Shown: in pieces, positions 52,441-62,441 of the stretch
Position numbering within the stretch: the stretch's first letter is position 1
Layout of the letters: each line of letters opens with the position of its first letter
From: Xenorhabdus poinarii G6
Lineage (GTDB): Bacteria; Pseudomonadota; Gammaproteobacteria; Enterobacterales; Enterobacteriaceae
Assembly: GCF_000968175.1 (NCBI RefSeq)
Contig: NZ_FO704551.1
Coordinates: 2,852,001-2,916,000, forward strand
Direction of reading: 5' to 3'
DNA length: 64,000 nt
The notes under the pieces: model-generated
Databases searched by the model: none
Seen by the model: the letters and a program-made list of their open reading frames with translations, nothing else
What the model was told of the DNA's origin: nothing
Translations under genes and position numbers: made by a program

Positions 52441-53049
52441 TTACCTATTTTTGGCAATTTTTTTACTATTGCCACTGGTTAACCCCAAGAAGTCGATGAT
52501 TTGAGGAAAATAATATTCGAAGCCAATAAAAGCATGATTCCCACCGGATTCGACCGTCTGCCGACACTGAACCAGATAAGCAACTGCTTGACGATAATCA
52601 AGCACTTCATCCCCTGTTTGTTGCAATAACCAGATAAGATCTGGCGATTCCAGCGGGTCAATGTGCATGACTTTGAGATCATGTATGTGGCTTTGTTCGA
52701 GAGTATACCGTTCTTCGGTATAGGGGTTCACGTTTTCCCCAAGATAATTCTGAAGCAAGTCGAATGGGCGTACCACCGGATTGACAACCACGGCAGGCAG
52801 CCCAAAGCACTGAGATAGCCAGATAGCCAGATAACCGCCCAGAGAAGAACCGACCAGCCCGATATTTTCACCGGCATGTTCCATAACCAATTCTTCCAGC
52901 AAAATGGCCGCATCTTCAGGATAAGGCGGTAATTGCGGTATCAACATTTCAATGTCAGGATGATGCTGGTGCAACCACATTTTCAGCGCACTCGCCTTCG
53001 CAGATTGCGGCGAGCTATCAAAACCATGTAAATACAGTAACGTTGACAT
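52441..53049 (-). CDS. yqiA: Esterase YqiA (UPF0227 alpha/beta hydrolase)
   Basis: The 202-residue protein belongs to the YqiA esterase family, which hydrolyses short acyl and palmitoyl-CoA substrates in vitro; its natural substrate is unknown. [18 protein letters not shown] and the nucleophile elbow VGSSLGGY are the fold signatures, with the catalytic His in GGNHAF. Its ATG shares one base with the cpdA stop (TAATG), so the start at 53049 is strongly supported. It lies between cpdA and parE, as in E. coli. Confidence 0.93.
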   Translation of the reverse strand: MSTLLYLHGFDSSPQSAKASALKMWLHQHHPDIEMLIPQLPPYPEDAAILLEELVMEHAGENIGLVGSSLGGYLAIWLSQCFGLPAVVVNPVVRPFDLLQNYLGENVNPYTEERYTLEQSHIHDLKVMHIDPLESPDLIWLLQQTGDEVLDYRQAVAYLVQCRQTVESGGNHAFIGFEYYFPQIIDFLGLTSGNSKKIAKNR

Positions 53050-53888
53050 TAATACCCGTCCGAATCTAAATCCGGGCAAAATTCGTTACTCTTCAGCCTG
53101 TGAACCTGTGTTTGCAGCTTCGCTTCTTTGTTGCCAGCCACAGACAGTTCGAGATAACGCCACCCCGGAGCCATTGTATCAAGCATAAAATTAGTACAAT
53201 GTGGCTTAAATTGCACACAGGTTGATGGTGTTGCCATAACACGAATCCCCTTCCACATGTCGTCAACCTCTTGATGAATGTGCCCACACAGTATGGCTTT
53301 CACCTGTGTTCTGCCTTTCAGACAGGCTGATAATTCGGGGGCATTACGTAAACTGTGTTGATCCAGCCATGTGCAGCCAGACGGTAATGGGTGGTGGTGA
53401 AGCAGAACAACGGTATGACGCTCACGGTGTTCATCCAGACATTTTTTCATCCATTCCAGCTGATAATCCGTCAATTCACCATGAGGAACCCCTTGGACCT
53501 GACTATCCAGCATAATCAACTGCCAGTGCTGCCCGATAAATATTTGCTTAGAAGGCGAGATACCGGCCGCGGCCAGTGTATCAACCATGGCCGGTTGATA
53601 ATCATGGTTGCCCGGTAACCAAACGCAAGGCGCAGGTAAACGGGCAATACCCTCAGCAAAATGCTGATAGGCATTGATACTCTGATCCTGCACCAAATCA
53701 CCTGTTGCAACAATTAAATCAATATCGAGATTTTGTGCCAGGATCATGTCCAATACCGCATGATAACTGCGGTAGGTATTGACGCCCAACAATGAATCGC
53801 TCTGATTAGCAAAAAGGTGCGTATCAGTAATTTGCAGTATTCTGGCTGTGGCGCCTTCTGCCACAGGTACTTCAAGCAGGCTTTCCAA
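53049..53888 (-). CDS. cpdA: 3',5'-cyclic AMP phosphodiesterase
   Basis: CpdA hydrolyses cAMP and so lowers CRP signalling. The 279-residue metallophosphoesterase (E. coli 275) shows the five metal motifs in order: [27 protein letters not shown] and GHIHQE. It overlaps yqiA by one base and follows nudF by about 100 bases, the nudF-cpdA-yqiA-parE order of enterics. No missing metal ligand. Confidence 0.96.
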   Translation of the reverse strand: MESLLEVPVAEGATARILQITDTHLFANQSDSLLGVNTYRSYHAVLDMILAQNLDIDLIVATGDLVQDQSINAYQHFAEGIARLPAPCVWLPGNHDYQPAMVDTLAAAGISPSKQIFIGQHWQLIMLDSQVQGVPHGELTDYQLEWMKKCLDEHRERHTVVLLHHHPLPSGCTWLDQHSLRNAPELSACLKGRTQVKAILCGHIHQEVDDMWKGIRVMATPSTCVQFKPHCTNFMLDTMAPGWRYLELSVAGNKEAKLQTQVHRLKSNEFCPDLDSDGY

Positions 53889-53986
53889 AAGGTTTCCTTT
53901 TCCTGTCGATCATGAAAATTATTTTAACGTGTCTTTATACAAAAGATCTGCAAACTGGGACACATTTCCCATTTTCCAACGGCAAT

Positions 53987-54628
53987 TTAGACATTATCCC
54001 CCAGCCACGCTTTCTTAATTTTTTCATGGTGCAATGCCAGCCACTGTATTGCAATCACCGAGGCCGCATTATCGATCACTCCCGCTTCCACCCATTGATA
54101 AGCTTGGTTGCGACTGACGACCAGAACGCGAATATCTTCCTGTTCACCTGCCAAACCATGCACGCCTGACGCCGTGGAGGCATCTACTTCACCGACAAAA
54201 ATAGTCATGCGTTCTGTTGTGCCACCAGGGCTGGAAAGATAACTCAGGGCTGGCAGACAGCGCTTCACTTCAATCCCCGCTTCTTCCATCGCCTCCCGGC
54301 GAACAACCTGTTCCGCATTTTCACCTGCTTCGATCATGCCGGCAATCACTTCCAGCAACCAGGGGGTATGGCTGGTTTCAATCGCCGGAATACGGATTTG
54401 CTCAATCAAAACCACTTCATCCCGCACCGGGTCGTAGGGCAGCAGCACACCGGCATGACCACGTTCAAAAACTTCACGTGTGATGGTTTCACTCCACCCA
54501 CCTTGGAACAGGCGATGCCTGAATTGATATTCAGTCATTTTGAAAAAACCGTGATACAGGTTTTTTTGGGAAATCACTTCAACATCCTGTTTCGTAAAAG
54601 TGCATGGTGAGGCCAGATCGTCACTCAT
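53987..54628 (-). CDS. nudF: ADP-ribose pyrophosphatase
   Basis: NudF splits ADP-ribose to AMP and ribose 5-phosphate, limiting harmful ADP-ribose. The 213-residue protein (E. coli 209) carries a complete Nudix box, G-x5-E-x7-REAMEEAGI, near residues 97-119. It is divergent from tolC with about 215 bases between starts, an arrangement shared with E. coli. Confidence 0.96.
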   Translation of the reverse strand: MSDDLASPCTFTKQDVEVISQKNLYHGFFKMTEYQFRHRLFQGGWSETITREVFERGHAGVLLPYDPVRDEVVLIEQIRIPAIETSHTPWLLEVIAGMIEAGENAEQVVRREAMEEAGIEVKRCLPALSYLSSPGGTTERMTIFVGEVDASTASGVHGLAGEQEDIRVLVVSRNQAYQWVEAGVIDNAASVIAIQWLALHHEKIKKAWLGDNV

Positions 54629-54845
54629 AAAGTCTCCTGATTATTTTAAAATTTTCTATTATTAAAATGCATTTTCTTACATTGATCTAAATAAATTCAG
54701 GTTGGTGATACAAACAAGCCAAAAAATGAGGCAATATGGCACAAACGGCTACCCTACCCCGCTGATATTCTCTGCTAGAATCTATGGTATTGGTTTTTGG
54801 GCAGAGGCAACTTAAGCAAATATAGCTACACAACAAGGAACGCAA

Positions 54846-56222
54846 ATGAAGAAATTGCTCTCTCTTTTTATCGCTATGAATTTGGTAGGTTTTAGTACTT
54901 CAAGCCACGCAGCGGATCTGCTCCAGATTTATCAGCAAGCGAAAGAAACGAATCCCGAATTGCTTGGTGCTCAAGCGGATCGTAATGCCGTGGTTGAAAA
55001 GGTGAATGAATCCCGCAGTACATTACTGCCTCAATTGGGTCTGAGTGCTGGCATTGATTATGGTAAAGGGTTCCGCGCCCCCCAAAATCAAGAATCCTAC
55101 GGTACAAATGCTGGTCTGCAACTGACTCAAACCATCTTTGATATGTCAAAATGGTATCAACTGAATCAATCAGAAAAGCGGGCTGGTATAGCAGATATTG
55201 ATTATCAGGCAGCTCAACAAAAATTAATATTGAACACCGCCCAAGCTTACTTTGATGTTCTAAGTAAAATTGATACCTTGACGTTTACCGAAGCCCAAAA
55301 AGCGTCGTTATACCGCCAATTGGATCAAACCACTCAACGCTTCAATGTGGGGCTGGTTGCCATTACTGATGTGCAAAATGCCCGCGCACAATATGACTCT
55401 ATTCTGGCACAAGAAGTTTCCAATCGTAATAATCTGGAAAATGCGCTGGAAAACCTACGTTTGATCACGGGAGTCTATTATCCTCAATTAGCCTCATTGA
55501 ATATTGGGCAGTTTAAGACTAAACGCGCTGAACCCGCTGATCAAGTGCTAAAAGAAGCAGAAAACCGTAATCTGAGCCTACTGGCTGCCCGTTTAAAACA
55601 GGATCTAAGCCGCGAACAGATCAAAGAATCACAGACTGGTTATATGCCAACAATTGATTTAACCGCAAGCACAAGTATTAGCAACAGCCATATTACCAGT
55701 GGTGCAGAAAATCCGGCCGCTAAAAATGCTTACAGCGGAAAAAATTCGGTTGGGCTATCCTTAAGCCTACCACTCTTTAATGGTGGAGCCACTTATTCTC
55801 AGGTGGAACAAGCGAAATATAATTTCGTCAGCGCCAGTCAAGAATTGGAAAATACCTATCGCAAGATGATACAGGAAGTTCATTCTTCCTCTAACAATAT
55901 CTCTGCTGCTATCAGTAGCGTGGAAGCCAACCAACAAGCGGTACTTTCTGCGCAAAGCTCGTTGGATTCCATGGAGGCGGGCTATCAGGTAGGAACGCGT
56001 ACTATCGTGGATGTGTTGGATGCAACAACAAAACTGTATCAGGCCAAACAGAATTTATCTAAAGCACGTTACGATTATTTGCTGTCTCAATTACAAATCC
56101 AGCAAGCGCGTGGCACCTTGAACGAAAATGACCTAGTTGCCTTGAACAAGATGTTAAGCAAACAAATTCCAACGTCTGCCAGCAGTATTATCAAAGAGAT
56201 AAATACGCCATCTGCCCGCTGA
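54846..56222 (+). CDS. tolC: Outer-membrane channel TolC
   Basis: TolC is the trimeric exit duct used by RND and ABC efflux pumps and type I secretion. The 458-residue precursor has a signal peptide (cleavage about SSHA-ADLLQIYQ) and two repeats, each with outer-membrane beta strands and long coiled-coil helices. Typical segments are NPELLGAQADRN, GLVAITDVQNARAQYD and GTRTIVDVLDATTKLYQAKQNL. It is shorter than E. coli TolC (493), mainly at the C-terminal tail. A terminator separates it from ygiB. Confidence 0.95.
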   Translation: MKKLLSLFIAMNLVGFSTSSHAADLLQIYQQAKETNPELLGAQADRNAVVEKVNESRSTLLPQLGLSAGIDYGKGFRAPQNQESYGTNAGLQLTQTIFDMSKWYQLNQSEKRAGIADIDYQAAQQKLILNTAQAYFDVLSKIDTLTFTEAQKASLYRQLDQTTQRFNVGLVAITDVQNARAQYDSILAQEVSNRNNLENALENLRLITGVYYPQLASLNIGQFKTKRAEPADQVLKEAENRNLSLLAARLKQDLSREQIKESQTGYMPTIDLTASTSISNSHITSGAENPAAKNAYSGKNSVGLSLSLPLFNGGATYSQVEQAKYNFVSASQELENTYRKMIQEVHSSSNNISAAISSVEANQQAVLSAQSSLDSMEAGYQVGTRTIVDVLDATTKLYQAKQNLSKARYDYLLSQLQIQQARGTLNENDLVALNKMLSKQIPTSASSIIKEINTPSAR

Positions 56223-56280
56223 TTTAATGCACTATCGTTTTACATTAAAAAACGTTATATTAAAATGTGCTACTCCATAA

Positions 56281-56315
56281 AGAAAACAGCCCACATCATT
56301 GGTGGGCTGTTTTCT
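56281..56315. terminator. Strong terminator after tolC
   Basis: Fourteen-base perfect arms AGAAAACAGCCCAC (56281-56294) and GTGGGCTGTTTTCT (56302-56315) with a seven-base loop include A- and T-runs, so it works in either direction. It lies 58 bases after tolC. Confidence 0.9.
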
Positions 56316-56416
56316 AAAGCAATTATTAAGAATCTTCCTGAGAGCCACTCCCATTGGGTACTATGCATGGGATACGCTCTTAATCCTAATCAGATACCTT
56401 CAAGATGGATGCCTCT

Positions 56417-57118
56417 ATGACAATTATTTCTTTCACCCCCAGGAAACGGACAAAAGAGATAAACCGCGAGTCTTTCCGTAAAACATGGCGCAGTTATCGT
56501 CTGGCGCCCGTGGCCATGGCTATCAGTGCGGCTTTCTTGCTATCCGCCTGTGAACAGAACGATGAAACGGTGTCACTCTACACCAATGCCGATGAGTGCT
56601 CCCAGGCGAATCCTTCTCAAAGTGAACAGTGCAAGATTGCTTATAACAATGCCCTGAAAGAGGCGGAAAAAACCGCCCCAAAATATGCGACTCGCGAAGA
56701 GTGTGTGGCTGAATTCGGTGAGCAACAATGTACTCAAACCCCTGCTCAGGCCGGAGTCGGTCAAACTCAGGCTCAAGCGCAAAACAGCAGTGGCAGTTTC
56801 TGGATGCCGCTGATGGCAGGTTATATGATGGGTCGCCTGATGGGAGGAAGCTCTGCCCCATCACAACCCCTGTTTACATCAAATTCAGCCTCCAGCCCGG
56901 CGAATGGCAAATTTGTTGATGCGACAGGCAAAAGCTATGGCGCCGCCACGGCGGGTGGTCGCAGCATGACAGTGCCAAAAACAGCCATGGCTCCCAAACC
57001 GGCCACCACCAGCACCATTACCCGCGGTGGATTCGGTGAATCCGTGGCAAAGCAATCGGCTATGCAGCGCTCGTCTGCCAGCTCAACATCCCATTCTTCC
57101 CGCTCTATGGGTGGTTAA
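56417..57118 (+). CDS. ygiB: YgiB-family (UPF0441) envelope protein
   Basis: The 233-residue protein matches enteric YgiB, of unknown function, which follows tolC and is reported to act with it in E. coli. A basic N-terminus and hydrophobic segment end in a lipobox-like LLSAC, suggesting a lipoprotein. A Cys-containing domain ([17 protein letters not shown]) follows, then [21 protein letters not shown] and a Ser/Thr-rich tail. The start is uncertain: ATGs at 56405 and 56417 both lack a strong ribosome binding site; the second has a GGA at good spacing. Confidence 0.88.
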   Translation: MTIISFTPRKRTKEINRESFRKTWRSYRLAPVAMAISAAFLLSACEQNDETVSLYTNADECSQANPSQSEQCKIAYNNALKEAEKTAPKYATREECVAEFGEQQCTQTPAQAGVGQTQAQAQNSSGSFWMPLMAGYMMGRLMGGSSAPSQPLFTSNSASSPANGKFVDATGKSYGAATAGGRSMTVPKTAMAPKPATTSTITRGGFGESVAKQSAMQRSSASSTSHSSRSMGG

Positions 57119-57124
57119 TCAAAG

Positions 57125-58285
57125 ATGAAACGCATTGGAATTACCGAGCGCCCGGATTGGCGCGAAAAAGCAGCGGAATATGGTTTCAATTTTCACACCA
57201 TGTACGATCAGCCTTACTGGAGCGAAGAGGCTTATTACCAATTCACGCTGAAACAAATTGAAGAAATTGAAGATGCGACAGCAGAACTGCATCAAATGTG
57301 TTTGCAGGTTGTGGAAAACGTGGTCGAGAGTGAAGCACTGTTAACCAAATTTCAGATCCCAAAACATTGCTGGGAGTTTATCCGATCTTCATGGGTCACC
57401 AGCCAGCCTTCGCTCTATTCCCGTCTGGATTTAGCCTATGATGGTAAAAATCCCCCCAAGTTGCTGGAGAACAATGCCGATACGCCTACGTCACTGTATG
57501 AATCCGCTTTTTTTCAGTGGATCTGGCTGGAAGATCAGATCAATGCAGGCAATCTGCCCACAAATGCGGATCAGTTTAACAGTCTGCAAGAAAAGCTGAT
57601 TGAACGTTTTGTTCAGTTACGCGAAAAGCATGGGTTTGGCTTACTGCATATGGCGTGCTGTCAGGATACTGAAGAAGATCGTGGCACAATCCAATATTTG
57701 CAAGATTGCGCCGCCGAAGCGGGTATTCCGACAGAATTTCTGTTTATCGAGGATATTGGGCTAGGTGAAAAAGGGCAGTTTACTGACTTGCAGGATCAAG
57801 TTATCAGTAATCTGTTTAAACTGTATCCGTGGGAATTTATGCTGCGTGAGATGTTTTCCACCAAGCTGGCAGATGCGGGCGTTCGTTGGCTGGAACCCGC
57901 CTGGAAAAGCATTATCTCCAACAAAGCACTGCTGCCGATGCTATGGAAAATGTTCCCGAATCATCCTAACCTGCTACCGGCTTATTTCGCGGATGAACGT
58001 CCTTCCGACATGCATAGCTATGTGATTAAGCCGTTATTCTCCCGTGAGGGCGCAAATATTCGCATCATTGAAAATGGTCGCGAAATCGCCAGCGCCGATG
58101 GCCCTTATGGGGAAGAAGGCATGATTGTTCAGCAATTCCATGCGTTGCCAAAATTTGACGATCGCTATGTGCTACTCGGTAGCTGGTTAGTCGATGATCA
58201 GTCTGCGGGTATCTGTATCCGTGAAGATCGTGAGCTCATTACTCAGGATTTATCCCGCTTCTACCCGCATATTATTTTGGATTGA
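57125..58285 (+). CDS. ygiC: YgiC, glutathionylspermidine-synthase-like ATP-grasp protein
   Basis: The 386-residue protein has the ATP-grasp fold of the synthetase half of glutathionylspermidine synthase, but the E. coli orthologue does not make that compound; it probably joins an unknown peptide and amine. Conserved parts are [20 protein letters not shown], the [10 protein letters not shown] nucleotide loop and [18 protein letters not shown]. It starts six bases after ygiB, so the two form an operon. It meets the convergent ygiD with only five bases between stops. Confidence 0.93.
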   Translation: MKRIGITERPDWREKAAEYGFNFHTMYDQPYWSEEAYYQFTLKQIEEIEDATAELHQMCLQVVENVVESEALLTKFQIPKHCWEFIRSSWVTSQPSLYSRLDLAYDGKNPPKLLENNADTPTSLYESAFFQWIWLEDQINAGNLPTNADQFNSLQEKLIERFVQLREKHGFGLLHMACCQDTEEDRGTIQYLQDCAAEAGIPTEFLFIEDIGLGEKGQFTDLQDQVISNLFKLYPWEFMLREMFSTKLADAGVRWLEPAWKSIISNKALLPMLWKMFPNHPNLLPAYFADERPSDMHSYVIKPLFSREGANIRIIENGREIASADGPYGEEGMIVQQFHALPKFDDRYVLLGSWLVDDQSAGICIREDRELITQDLSRFYPHIILD

Positions 58286-58290
58286 TTGAT

Positions 58291-59067
58291 TTATCCAAGC
58301 TGAATGGATAACAGACTTAAGGAGCCGTTTTCAATGCCCTCGACAGGTATGGAAATCGGCTCTTTTTTATCCCACGTTCCCATCACATACAGCAATGGTA
58401 AGAAATGTTCCGGCGTTGGATTCGACAACAGACCATCTTCTCTGTCCAACGCGTTCAATAATGGATGAGGTTCTTCCTGGCTGGTTAAACTTTCCCGGAC
58501 AAACTGCTCAAAAGAAAGTGCCCAAGGAAAGGGGGCGACTCCCCGTCTCCCAGCCGACAGGTTATGTACAACGTTGCCACTCCCCATCACTAAGACACCT
58601 TCATCCCGCAGTAACACCAACTTCTTACCTATTTCATAATGAAAAGAAGCGGGTTGATTGCGATCTATGCTCAGTTGAACAACAGGAATATCAGCATCGG
58701 GGTACATTTTTGCCAGTATTCCCCAAGATCCATGATCCAAGCCCCATTTTGCAAAATCAGTTTCAACGTCAAGTGGTTCAAGCAGCTCCTGTATTAATAC
58801 CGCTAGCCCCGGAAAACCTTTAGCAGGATATTGTTTTTCATGCAACTCACGGGGAAAGCGACCAAAGTCGTGGATAGTTTTTGGCTTTTCCATTGCCGTT
58901 ACCGCCGTACCCTCCGTATACCAGTGCGCGGAAATCACAAGAATCGCCTTTGGTTTAGGTAATTTTTTTCCCAATTCAAACCAGGCACGTGAGTAATTGT
59001 TATCTTCAATGGCATTCATTGGGCTACCGTGACCAATGAAAAGAGCAGGCATTCTCAGGAGACTCAT
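58291..59067 (-). CDS. ygiD: 4,5-DOPA-extradiol-dioxygenase family protein YgiD
   Basis: The 258-residue protein belongs to the LigB/DodA family of extradiol dioxygenases; the E. coli enzyme opens the DOPA ring to betalamic acid in vitro, and its physiological substrate is unknown. Metal-binding His residues lie in GHGSPM, VISAHW and PEHFLPL, with a further conserved His in GNVVHN. It is on the minus strand after ribB and faces ygiC. The tolC-ygiB-ygiC-ygiD-ribB neighbourhood is conserved in enterics. Confidence 0.92.
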   Translation of the reverse strand: MSLLRMPALFIGHGSPMNAIEDNNYSRAWFELGKKLPKPKAILVISAHWYTEGTAVTAMEKPKTIHDFGRFPRELHEKQYPAKGFPGLAVLIQELLEPLDVETDFAKWGLDHGSWGILAKMYPDADIPVVQLSIDRNQPASFHYEIGKKLVLLRDEGVLVMGSGNVVHNLSAGRRGVAPFPWALSFEQFVRESLTSQEEPHPLLNALDREDGLLSNPTPEHFLPLLYVMGTWDKKEPISIPVEGIENGSLSLLSIQLG

Positions 59068-59394
59068 TTTCGCCCCTTATACAGCAAATTAAACATTTTG
59101 AATAATGCAGTGTGATAAAAAAATTATGACAAGATTAAGGCTTTTCTTCCTTGAATACCTCAATTAAAAATGATGGAGTTCTTTCGGAAATGCTGAAAAG
59201 CCACAGGGTGTGGACTGTAGCCTCTCAACGTACATGCGTAAGCCTCCCCCTATTTCAAGTTACTGTATTCGCGCTATACTGTGCTGCGGCACTGCAACTC
59301 GAAATCGGTTGAGTATAACCGATATATTCTATCCCGATGTATTTGAAGCTCGTTCAGCATCAAAAAACATAAACTATGCTCATGTTATTCGTGC
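59068..59394. other. 327-base gap between ribB and ygiD
   Basis: No gene is supported. It holds an imperfect palindromic element (59250-59305) followed by a seven-base hairpin (59304-59323), and the ygiD promoter must lie near 59070-59200. Confidence 0.5.
59250..59323. repeat. Imperfect palindromic element, possibly ERIC-like
   Basis: ATTTCAAGTTAC (about 59250-59261) is nearly complementary to GCAACTCGAAAT (about 59294-59305). A small GTGC/GCAC hairpin lies inside, and ATCGGTT/AACCGAT (59304-59310, 59317-59323) flanks it. The ends recall the CTTGAAGTATGA-GGGTATA part of enterobacterial ERIC repeats. Copy number elsewhere in the genome is unknown. Confidence 0.35.
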
Positions 59395-60048
59395 TTAGCC
59401 GGCTTCCTTTTCTGTTTTTAAGCGGTAACCCACTACATCTTCAATCGTGACGACCGGCATATCATGCCATTTTGCAAATTCAATCACTTCCGGAGCGCGA
59501 GCCATTGAACCATCATCATTGGTCAGCTCACACAGCACACCGGCGGGCTTGAACCCTGCCATCCTGACTAAATCAATCGTTGCTTCAGTATGACCACGGC
59601 GGGTTAAAACACCGCCCGGTTGTGCGCGTAAAGGAAATACATGCCCGGGACGATTTAAGTCGTTTGGTTGTGCATTATCTGCAATAGCGGCTCGGATCGT
59701 TGTAATACGATCGGCTGCGGATACCCCTGTTGTAACGCCCTGGGCCGCCTCAATCGTAACGGTGAAAGCGGTTTGATACTGACTGGAATTGTTTTCCACC
59801 ATCATTGGCAATTTTAACTGCTGACGGCGGTCTTCGGTCAGACAAAGGCACACAATTCCGCTGCCATGACGGATAGTCAATGCCATTTGTTCTCGCGTCA
59901 TCGTTTCAGCGGCGAAAATCATATCACCTTCATTCTCACGATTCTCATCATCAAGCACCATCACACCCTTACCAGCCTGTAAAGCGGCAAGCGCACGTTC
60001 AACACGTTCAAATGGCGTCCCATATGAGGAAAGTAGCGTCTGATTCAT
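59395..60048 (-). CDS. ribB: 3,4-dihydroxy-2-butanone 4-phosphate synthase
   Basis: RibB makes the four-carbon unit of riboflavin from ribulose 5-phosphate. The 217 residues equal E. coli. The substrate- and metal-binding [16 protein letters not shown] and the [24 protein letters not shown] segment are intact. It is a stand-alone enzyme, without the GTP cyclohydrolase II domain fused in some bacteria. An FMN riboswitch precedes it on the same strand, so FMN shuts it off. Confidence 0.97.
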   Translation of the reverse strand: MNQTLLSSYGTPFERVERALAALQAGKGVMVLDDENRENEGDMIFAAETMTREQMALTIRHGSGIVCLCLTEDRRQQLKLPMMVENNSSQYQTAFTVTIEAAQGVTTGVSAADRITTIRAAIADNAQPNDLNRPGHVFPLRAQPGGVLTRRGHTEATIDLVRMAGFKPAGVLCELTNDDGSMARAPEVIEFAKWHDMPVVTIEDVVGYRLKTEKEAG

Positions 60049-60133
60049 GGTAAAAAAAACCTCTTTTTATGATATGGATTACCAGAATCAGGGCAATTTT
60101 GAGGAGTTCATGCTGCACAAAAATACGGCAACA

Positions 60134-60160
60134 AAAACAACAGACGAGCGCAAGCACTCG
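60134..60160 (-). terminator. Terminator-like hairpin in the ribB leader
   Basis: On the minus strand CGAGTG, loop CTTG and CGCTCG (60160 to 60145) form a six-pair stem with one T-G pair, followed by TCTGTTGTTTTT. It lies just after the FMN aptamer and is a candidate expression-platform terminator. Confidence 0.45.
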
Positions 60161-60173
60161 ATTGATGCTGTTA

Positions 60174-60378
60174 TTCTCTCCCATCCGGACTATCACCGTC
60201 GGCTCCAGAATCACACTGGATCTGCTGACCTCTGCTTTGACCCTTAATTCCTTAACACATTGAGAAAACGTAAAAAACCATCAAGGGGGAATGACAAACA
60301 GAGCGCTCGCGGGCTGCATAAAATGCCTATTTAACATTTCATGTTACCGCCGGTAGGGACTTTCACCCTGCCCTGAGA
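60174..60378 (-). ncRNA. FMN riboswitch (RFN element) of ribB
   Basis: Read on the minus strand the conserved blocks appear in order: CAGGGTGAAAGTCCC, ACCGGCGGT, AGCCCGCGAGCGC, GTGTGATTCTGGAGCCGA and CGGTGATAGTCCGGATGGG. The closing P1 helix is formed by the first and last bases. A variable arm of about 80 bases lies between GAGCGC and the GTGTGATTC block. About 125 bases separate the aptamer from ribB. The processed aptamer of the E. coli ribB leader is known as SroG. Confidence 0.95.
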
Positions 60379-60496
60379 TAAACAGTCGCACTATAGCGCT
60401 AACCATCAGCAGGGGCAATCAACAAAGTCAAATATAAAGCCTGGCTCTCAATTATTTGTGCTTTCTTCATGAACTATTACAATACTGGCAACACTA

Positions 60497-60552
60497 TTAC
60501 GCGATAAAACACTGTTTACGCGATAAGACACTGTTTGTCATAAAACACAGTG
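60497..60552. repeat. Nineteen-base tandem repeat upstream of ubiK
   Basis: Two adjacent copies of TTACGCGATAARACACTGT (60497-60515 and 60516-60534) differ at one base, and a degenerate third copy runs to about 60552. The third copy also forms CACTGT/ACAGTG arms with the second. It ends about 20 bases before the ubiK start, in the promoter or leader. Confidence 0.75.
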
Positions 60553-60574
60553 ATGCCATAAAAGGATAATCATC

Positions 60575-60850
60575 ATGCTCGATCCAAAGAAAATTGAACA
60601 AATTGCGCGTCAACTCCACAATACTTTGCCAAAAGGTGTCAGAGAATTTGGGGATGATGTCGAAAAAAAATTACGCGCCATTCTGCAATCCCAATTAGGC
60701 AAGTTAGATCTGGTAAACCGCGAAGAATTTGATGTTCAGACACAGGTCTTGCTGCGTACCCGTGAGAAGTTAGCAATCATGGAACAACGCTTGAGTGAGT
60801 TAGAAGCCCGCCTTGAAGGATCAGAGAAAAAAACACCGCAAGCGGAATAA
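60575..60850 (+). CDS. ubiK: Ubiquinone biosynthesis accessory factor UbiK
   Basis: UbiK (YqiC) is a small coiled-coil protein that partners UbiJ and supports the aerobic Ubi complex; it also promotes membrane fusion in vitro. The 91-residue protein is highly charged, with an amphipathic N-terminus ([19 protein letters not shown]) and a C-terminal coiled coil ([22 protein letters not shown]). It is divergent from ribB, the conserved enteric position. AAGGA lies just upstream of the ATG. Confidence 0.95.
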   Translation: MLDPKKIEQIARQLHNTLPKGVREFGDDVEKKLRAILQSQLGKLDLVNREEFDVQTQVLLRTREKLAIMEQRLSELEARLEGSEKKTPQAE

Positions 60851-60856
60851 TTTTGC

Positions 60857-60889
60857 GAGGAGAATCGCTATTGCAGCGCCGTTCTCCTC
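60857..60889. terminator. Hairpin between ubiK and hldE
   Basis: GAGGAGAA (60857-60864) pairs with TTCTCCTC (60882-60889), and CGCT/AGCG pairs inside. It begins seven bases after the ubiK stop, between convergent genes. T-runs are weak. Confidence 0.55.
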
Positions 60890-60932
60890 CCAATTCCTCC
60901 CTGATAACGGCACATGATACCGCGCTTAGGAA

Positions 60933-62357
60933 TTACTGATCCTTAATGGTTTTAATAATATTGGTTGTTGAAATGCCATTTTCAAAATTCAATACCTTCA
61001 CTTCCCCCCCGGCCGCCCAGACATCTTCGCTACCCGCAATCTCTTCAGGTTTGTAATCACCACCTTTCACCAAAATATCCGGCAGGATACCCGCGATTAA
61101 GCGTTGTGGTGTATCTTCTTCAAATTCCACAACCCAATCTACAGACTCCAGTGCCGATAATACCAGCATACGCTGTTCCAGCGGATTCACCGGCCGCGTT
61201 TCCCCCTTCAGACGCTTGGTAGAGGCATCACTATTTACGGCCACAATCAGGCGATCACCCAATTTACGCGCGTTAGATAGATAGGAGACATGGCCTGCAT
61301 GCAGGATATCAAAACAGCCATTGGTCATAACGATGCGTTCACCACGCTGACGAGCCTGTGTAACAACCTCTTTTAGCCTGGCTTCGCTCATGACACCAAA
61401 CCCGGTTTCGGCACGACCACGCACGGCATTTTCCAGTTCCACCGGCGAAACCGTGGATGTTCCCAATTTGCCAACCACGACACCTGCCGCCGCATTGGCA
61501 AGATAGCAGGCTTCATTCAGCGGTTTACCCGCGGCTAATGCGGTCGCCAGCACACCAATGACGGTATCCCCTGCCCCCGTCACATCAAACACTTCCTGTG
61601 CCTGCGTCGGCAAATGCAATGGCGGCTGTCCAACCTGCAATAAACTCATGCCGCGTTCAGAGCGAGTAATCAGCAAGGCTTTCAGTGCCAAATCCTGCAC
61701 CAGCTTTGTGCCTTTCGCTACCAAGTCGTTATCATCCTTGCAAGCCCCGACAACTGCTTCAAACTCTGACATATTCGGTGTCAGTAGCGTTGCGCCACGG
61801 TAGCGAGCAAAATCGCTCCCTTTTGGATCGATAAGCACCGGCACATTGGCTTCGCTGGCCAGTTTGATTATCGCCTGAACCTGATTCAGCGCTCCCTTAG
61901 CATAATCCGACAGCACCAGCGCACCGATATGAGGCAAGGCGTGTTGGATTCTTTCCAGCATCGGCTGTGCATCCACATTCTGGAAGCCTTCTTCAAAATC
62001 CAGACGCAACAATTGTTGATTACGCGATAAGACACGTAATTTCGTGATTGTTGGATGAGTCGACACAGAAACAAAATCACACCGGACTTTCACACTGCCT
62101 AATTTTTCACTCAATGCCCGCGCAGCATCGTCAATGCCGGTCAGACCCACCAAACGGGAATTAGCCCCCAATGAGGCGATATTCATGGCGACGTTAGCCG
62201 CTCCGCCTGGGCGCTCTTCTATGGTTTCCACTTTCACCACCGGAACCGGCGCTTCCGGTGAAATGCGGCTGGTCGGGCCGTACCAGTAGCGATCTAACAT
62301 GACATCACCCACAACCAAAACATTTGCGCGGTGAAAATCAGGGAGTGTTACTTTCAT
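60933..62357 (-). CDS. hldE: Bifunctional heptose 7-phosphate kinase / heptose 1-phosphate adenylyltransferase
   Basis: HldE makes ADP-heptose for the LPS inner core by two separated activities. The start at 62357 gives 474 residues (E. coli 477) with GGAG six bases upstream; four extra codons are possible. The N-terminal ribokinase-type half (about 1-318) has [11 protein letters not shown] and DVTGAGDTV. The C-terminal nucleotidyltransferase half (about 340-474) has [16 protein letters not shown]. It follows glnE by 84 bases, as in E. coli. Confidence 0.96.
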   Translation of the reverse strand: MKVTLPDFHRANVLVVGDVMLDRYWYGPTSRISPEAPVPVVKVETIEERPGGAANVAMNIASLGANSRLVGLTGIDDAARALSEKLGSVKVRCDFVSVSTHPTITKLRVLSRNQQLLRLDFEEGFQNVDAQPMLERIQHALPHIGALVLSDYAKGALNQVQAIIKLASEANVPVLIDPKGSDFARYRGATLLTPNMSEFEAVVGACKDDNDLVAKGTKLVQDLALKALLITRSERGMSLLQVGQPPLHLPTQAQEVFDVTGAGDTVIGVLATALAAGKPLNEACYLANAAAGVVVGKLGTSTVSPVELENAVRGRAETGFGVMSEARLKEVVTQARQRGERIVMTNGCFDILHAGHVSYLSNARKLGDRLIVAVNSDASTKRLKGETRPVNPLEQRMLVLSALESVDWVVEFEEDTPQRLIAGILPDILVKGGDYKPEEIAGSEDVWAAGGEVKVLNFENGISTTNIIKTIKDQ

Positions 62358-62441
62358 CCCATGCTCCAAATATCAGAATAAACTGTTGCGGATATTACCA
62401 TAATCAAACTCAGTACCCGCAAACTCAAACAGGAAAACAGC

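Larger units (their letters stand above)
60049..60574. other. 526-base divergent spacer between ribB and ubiK
   Basis: Besides the FMN riboswitch and its hairpin, this holds the ribB promoter beyond 60380 and, near ubiK, a tandem repeat (60497-60552). Small open frames inside the riboswitch are not genes. Confidence 0.6.

Noticed and set aside
60047..60263. Two overlapping small plus-strand frames upstream of ribB
   Set aside because: They lie antisense to the FMN riboswitch and its platform, which fully explains the sequence.
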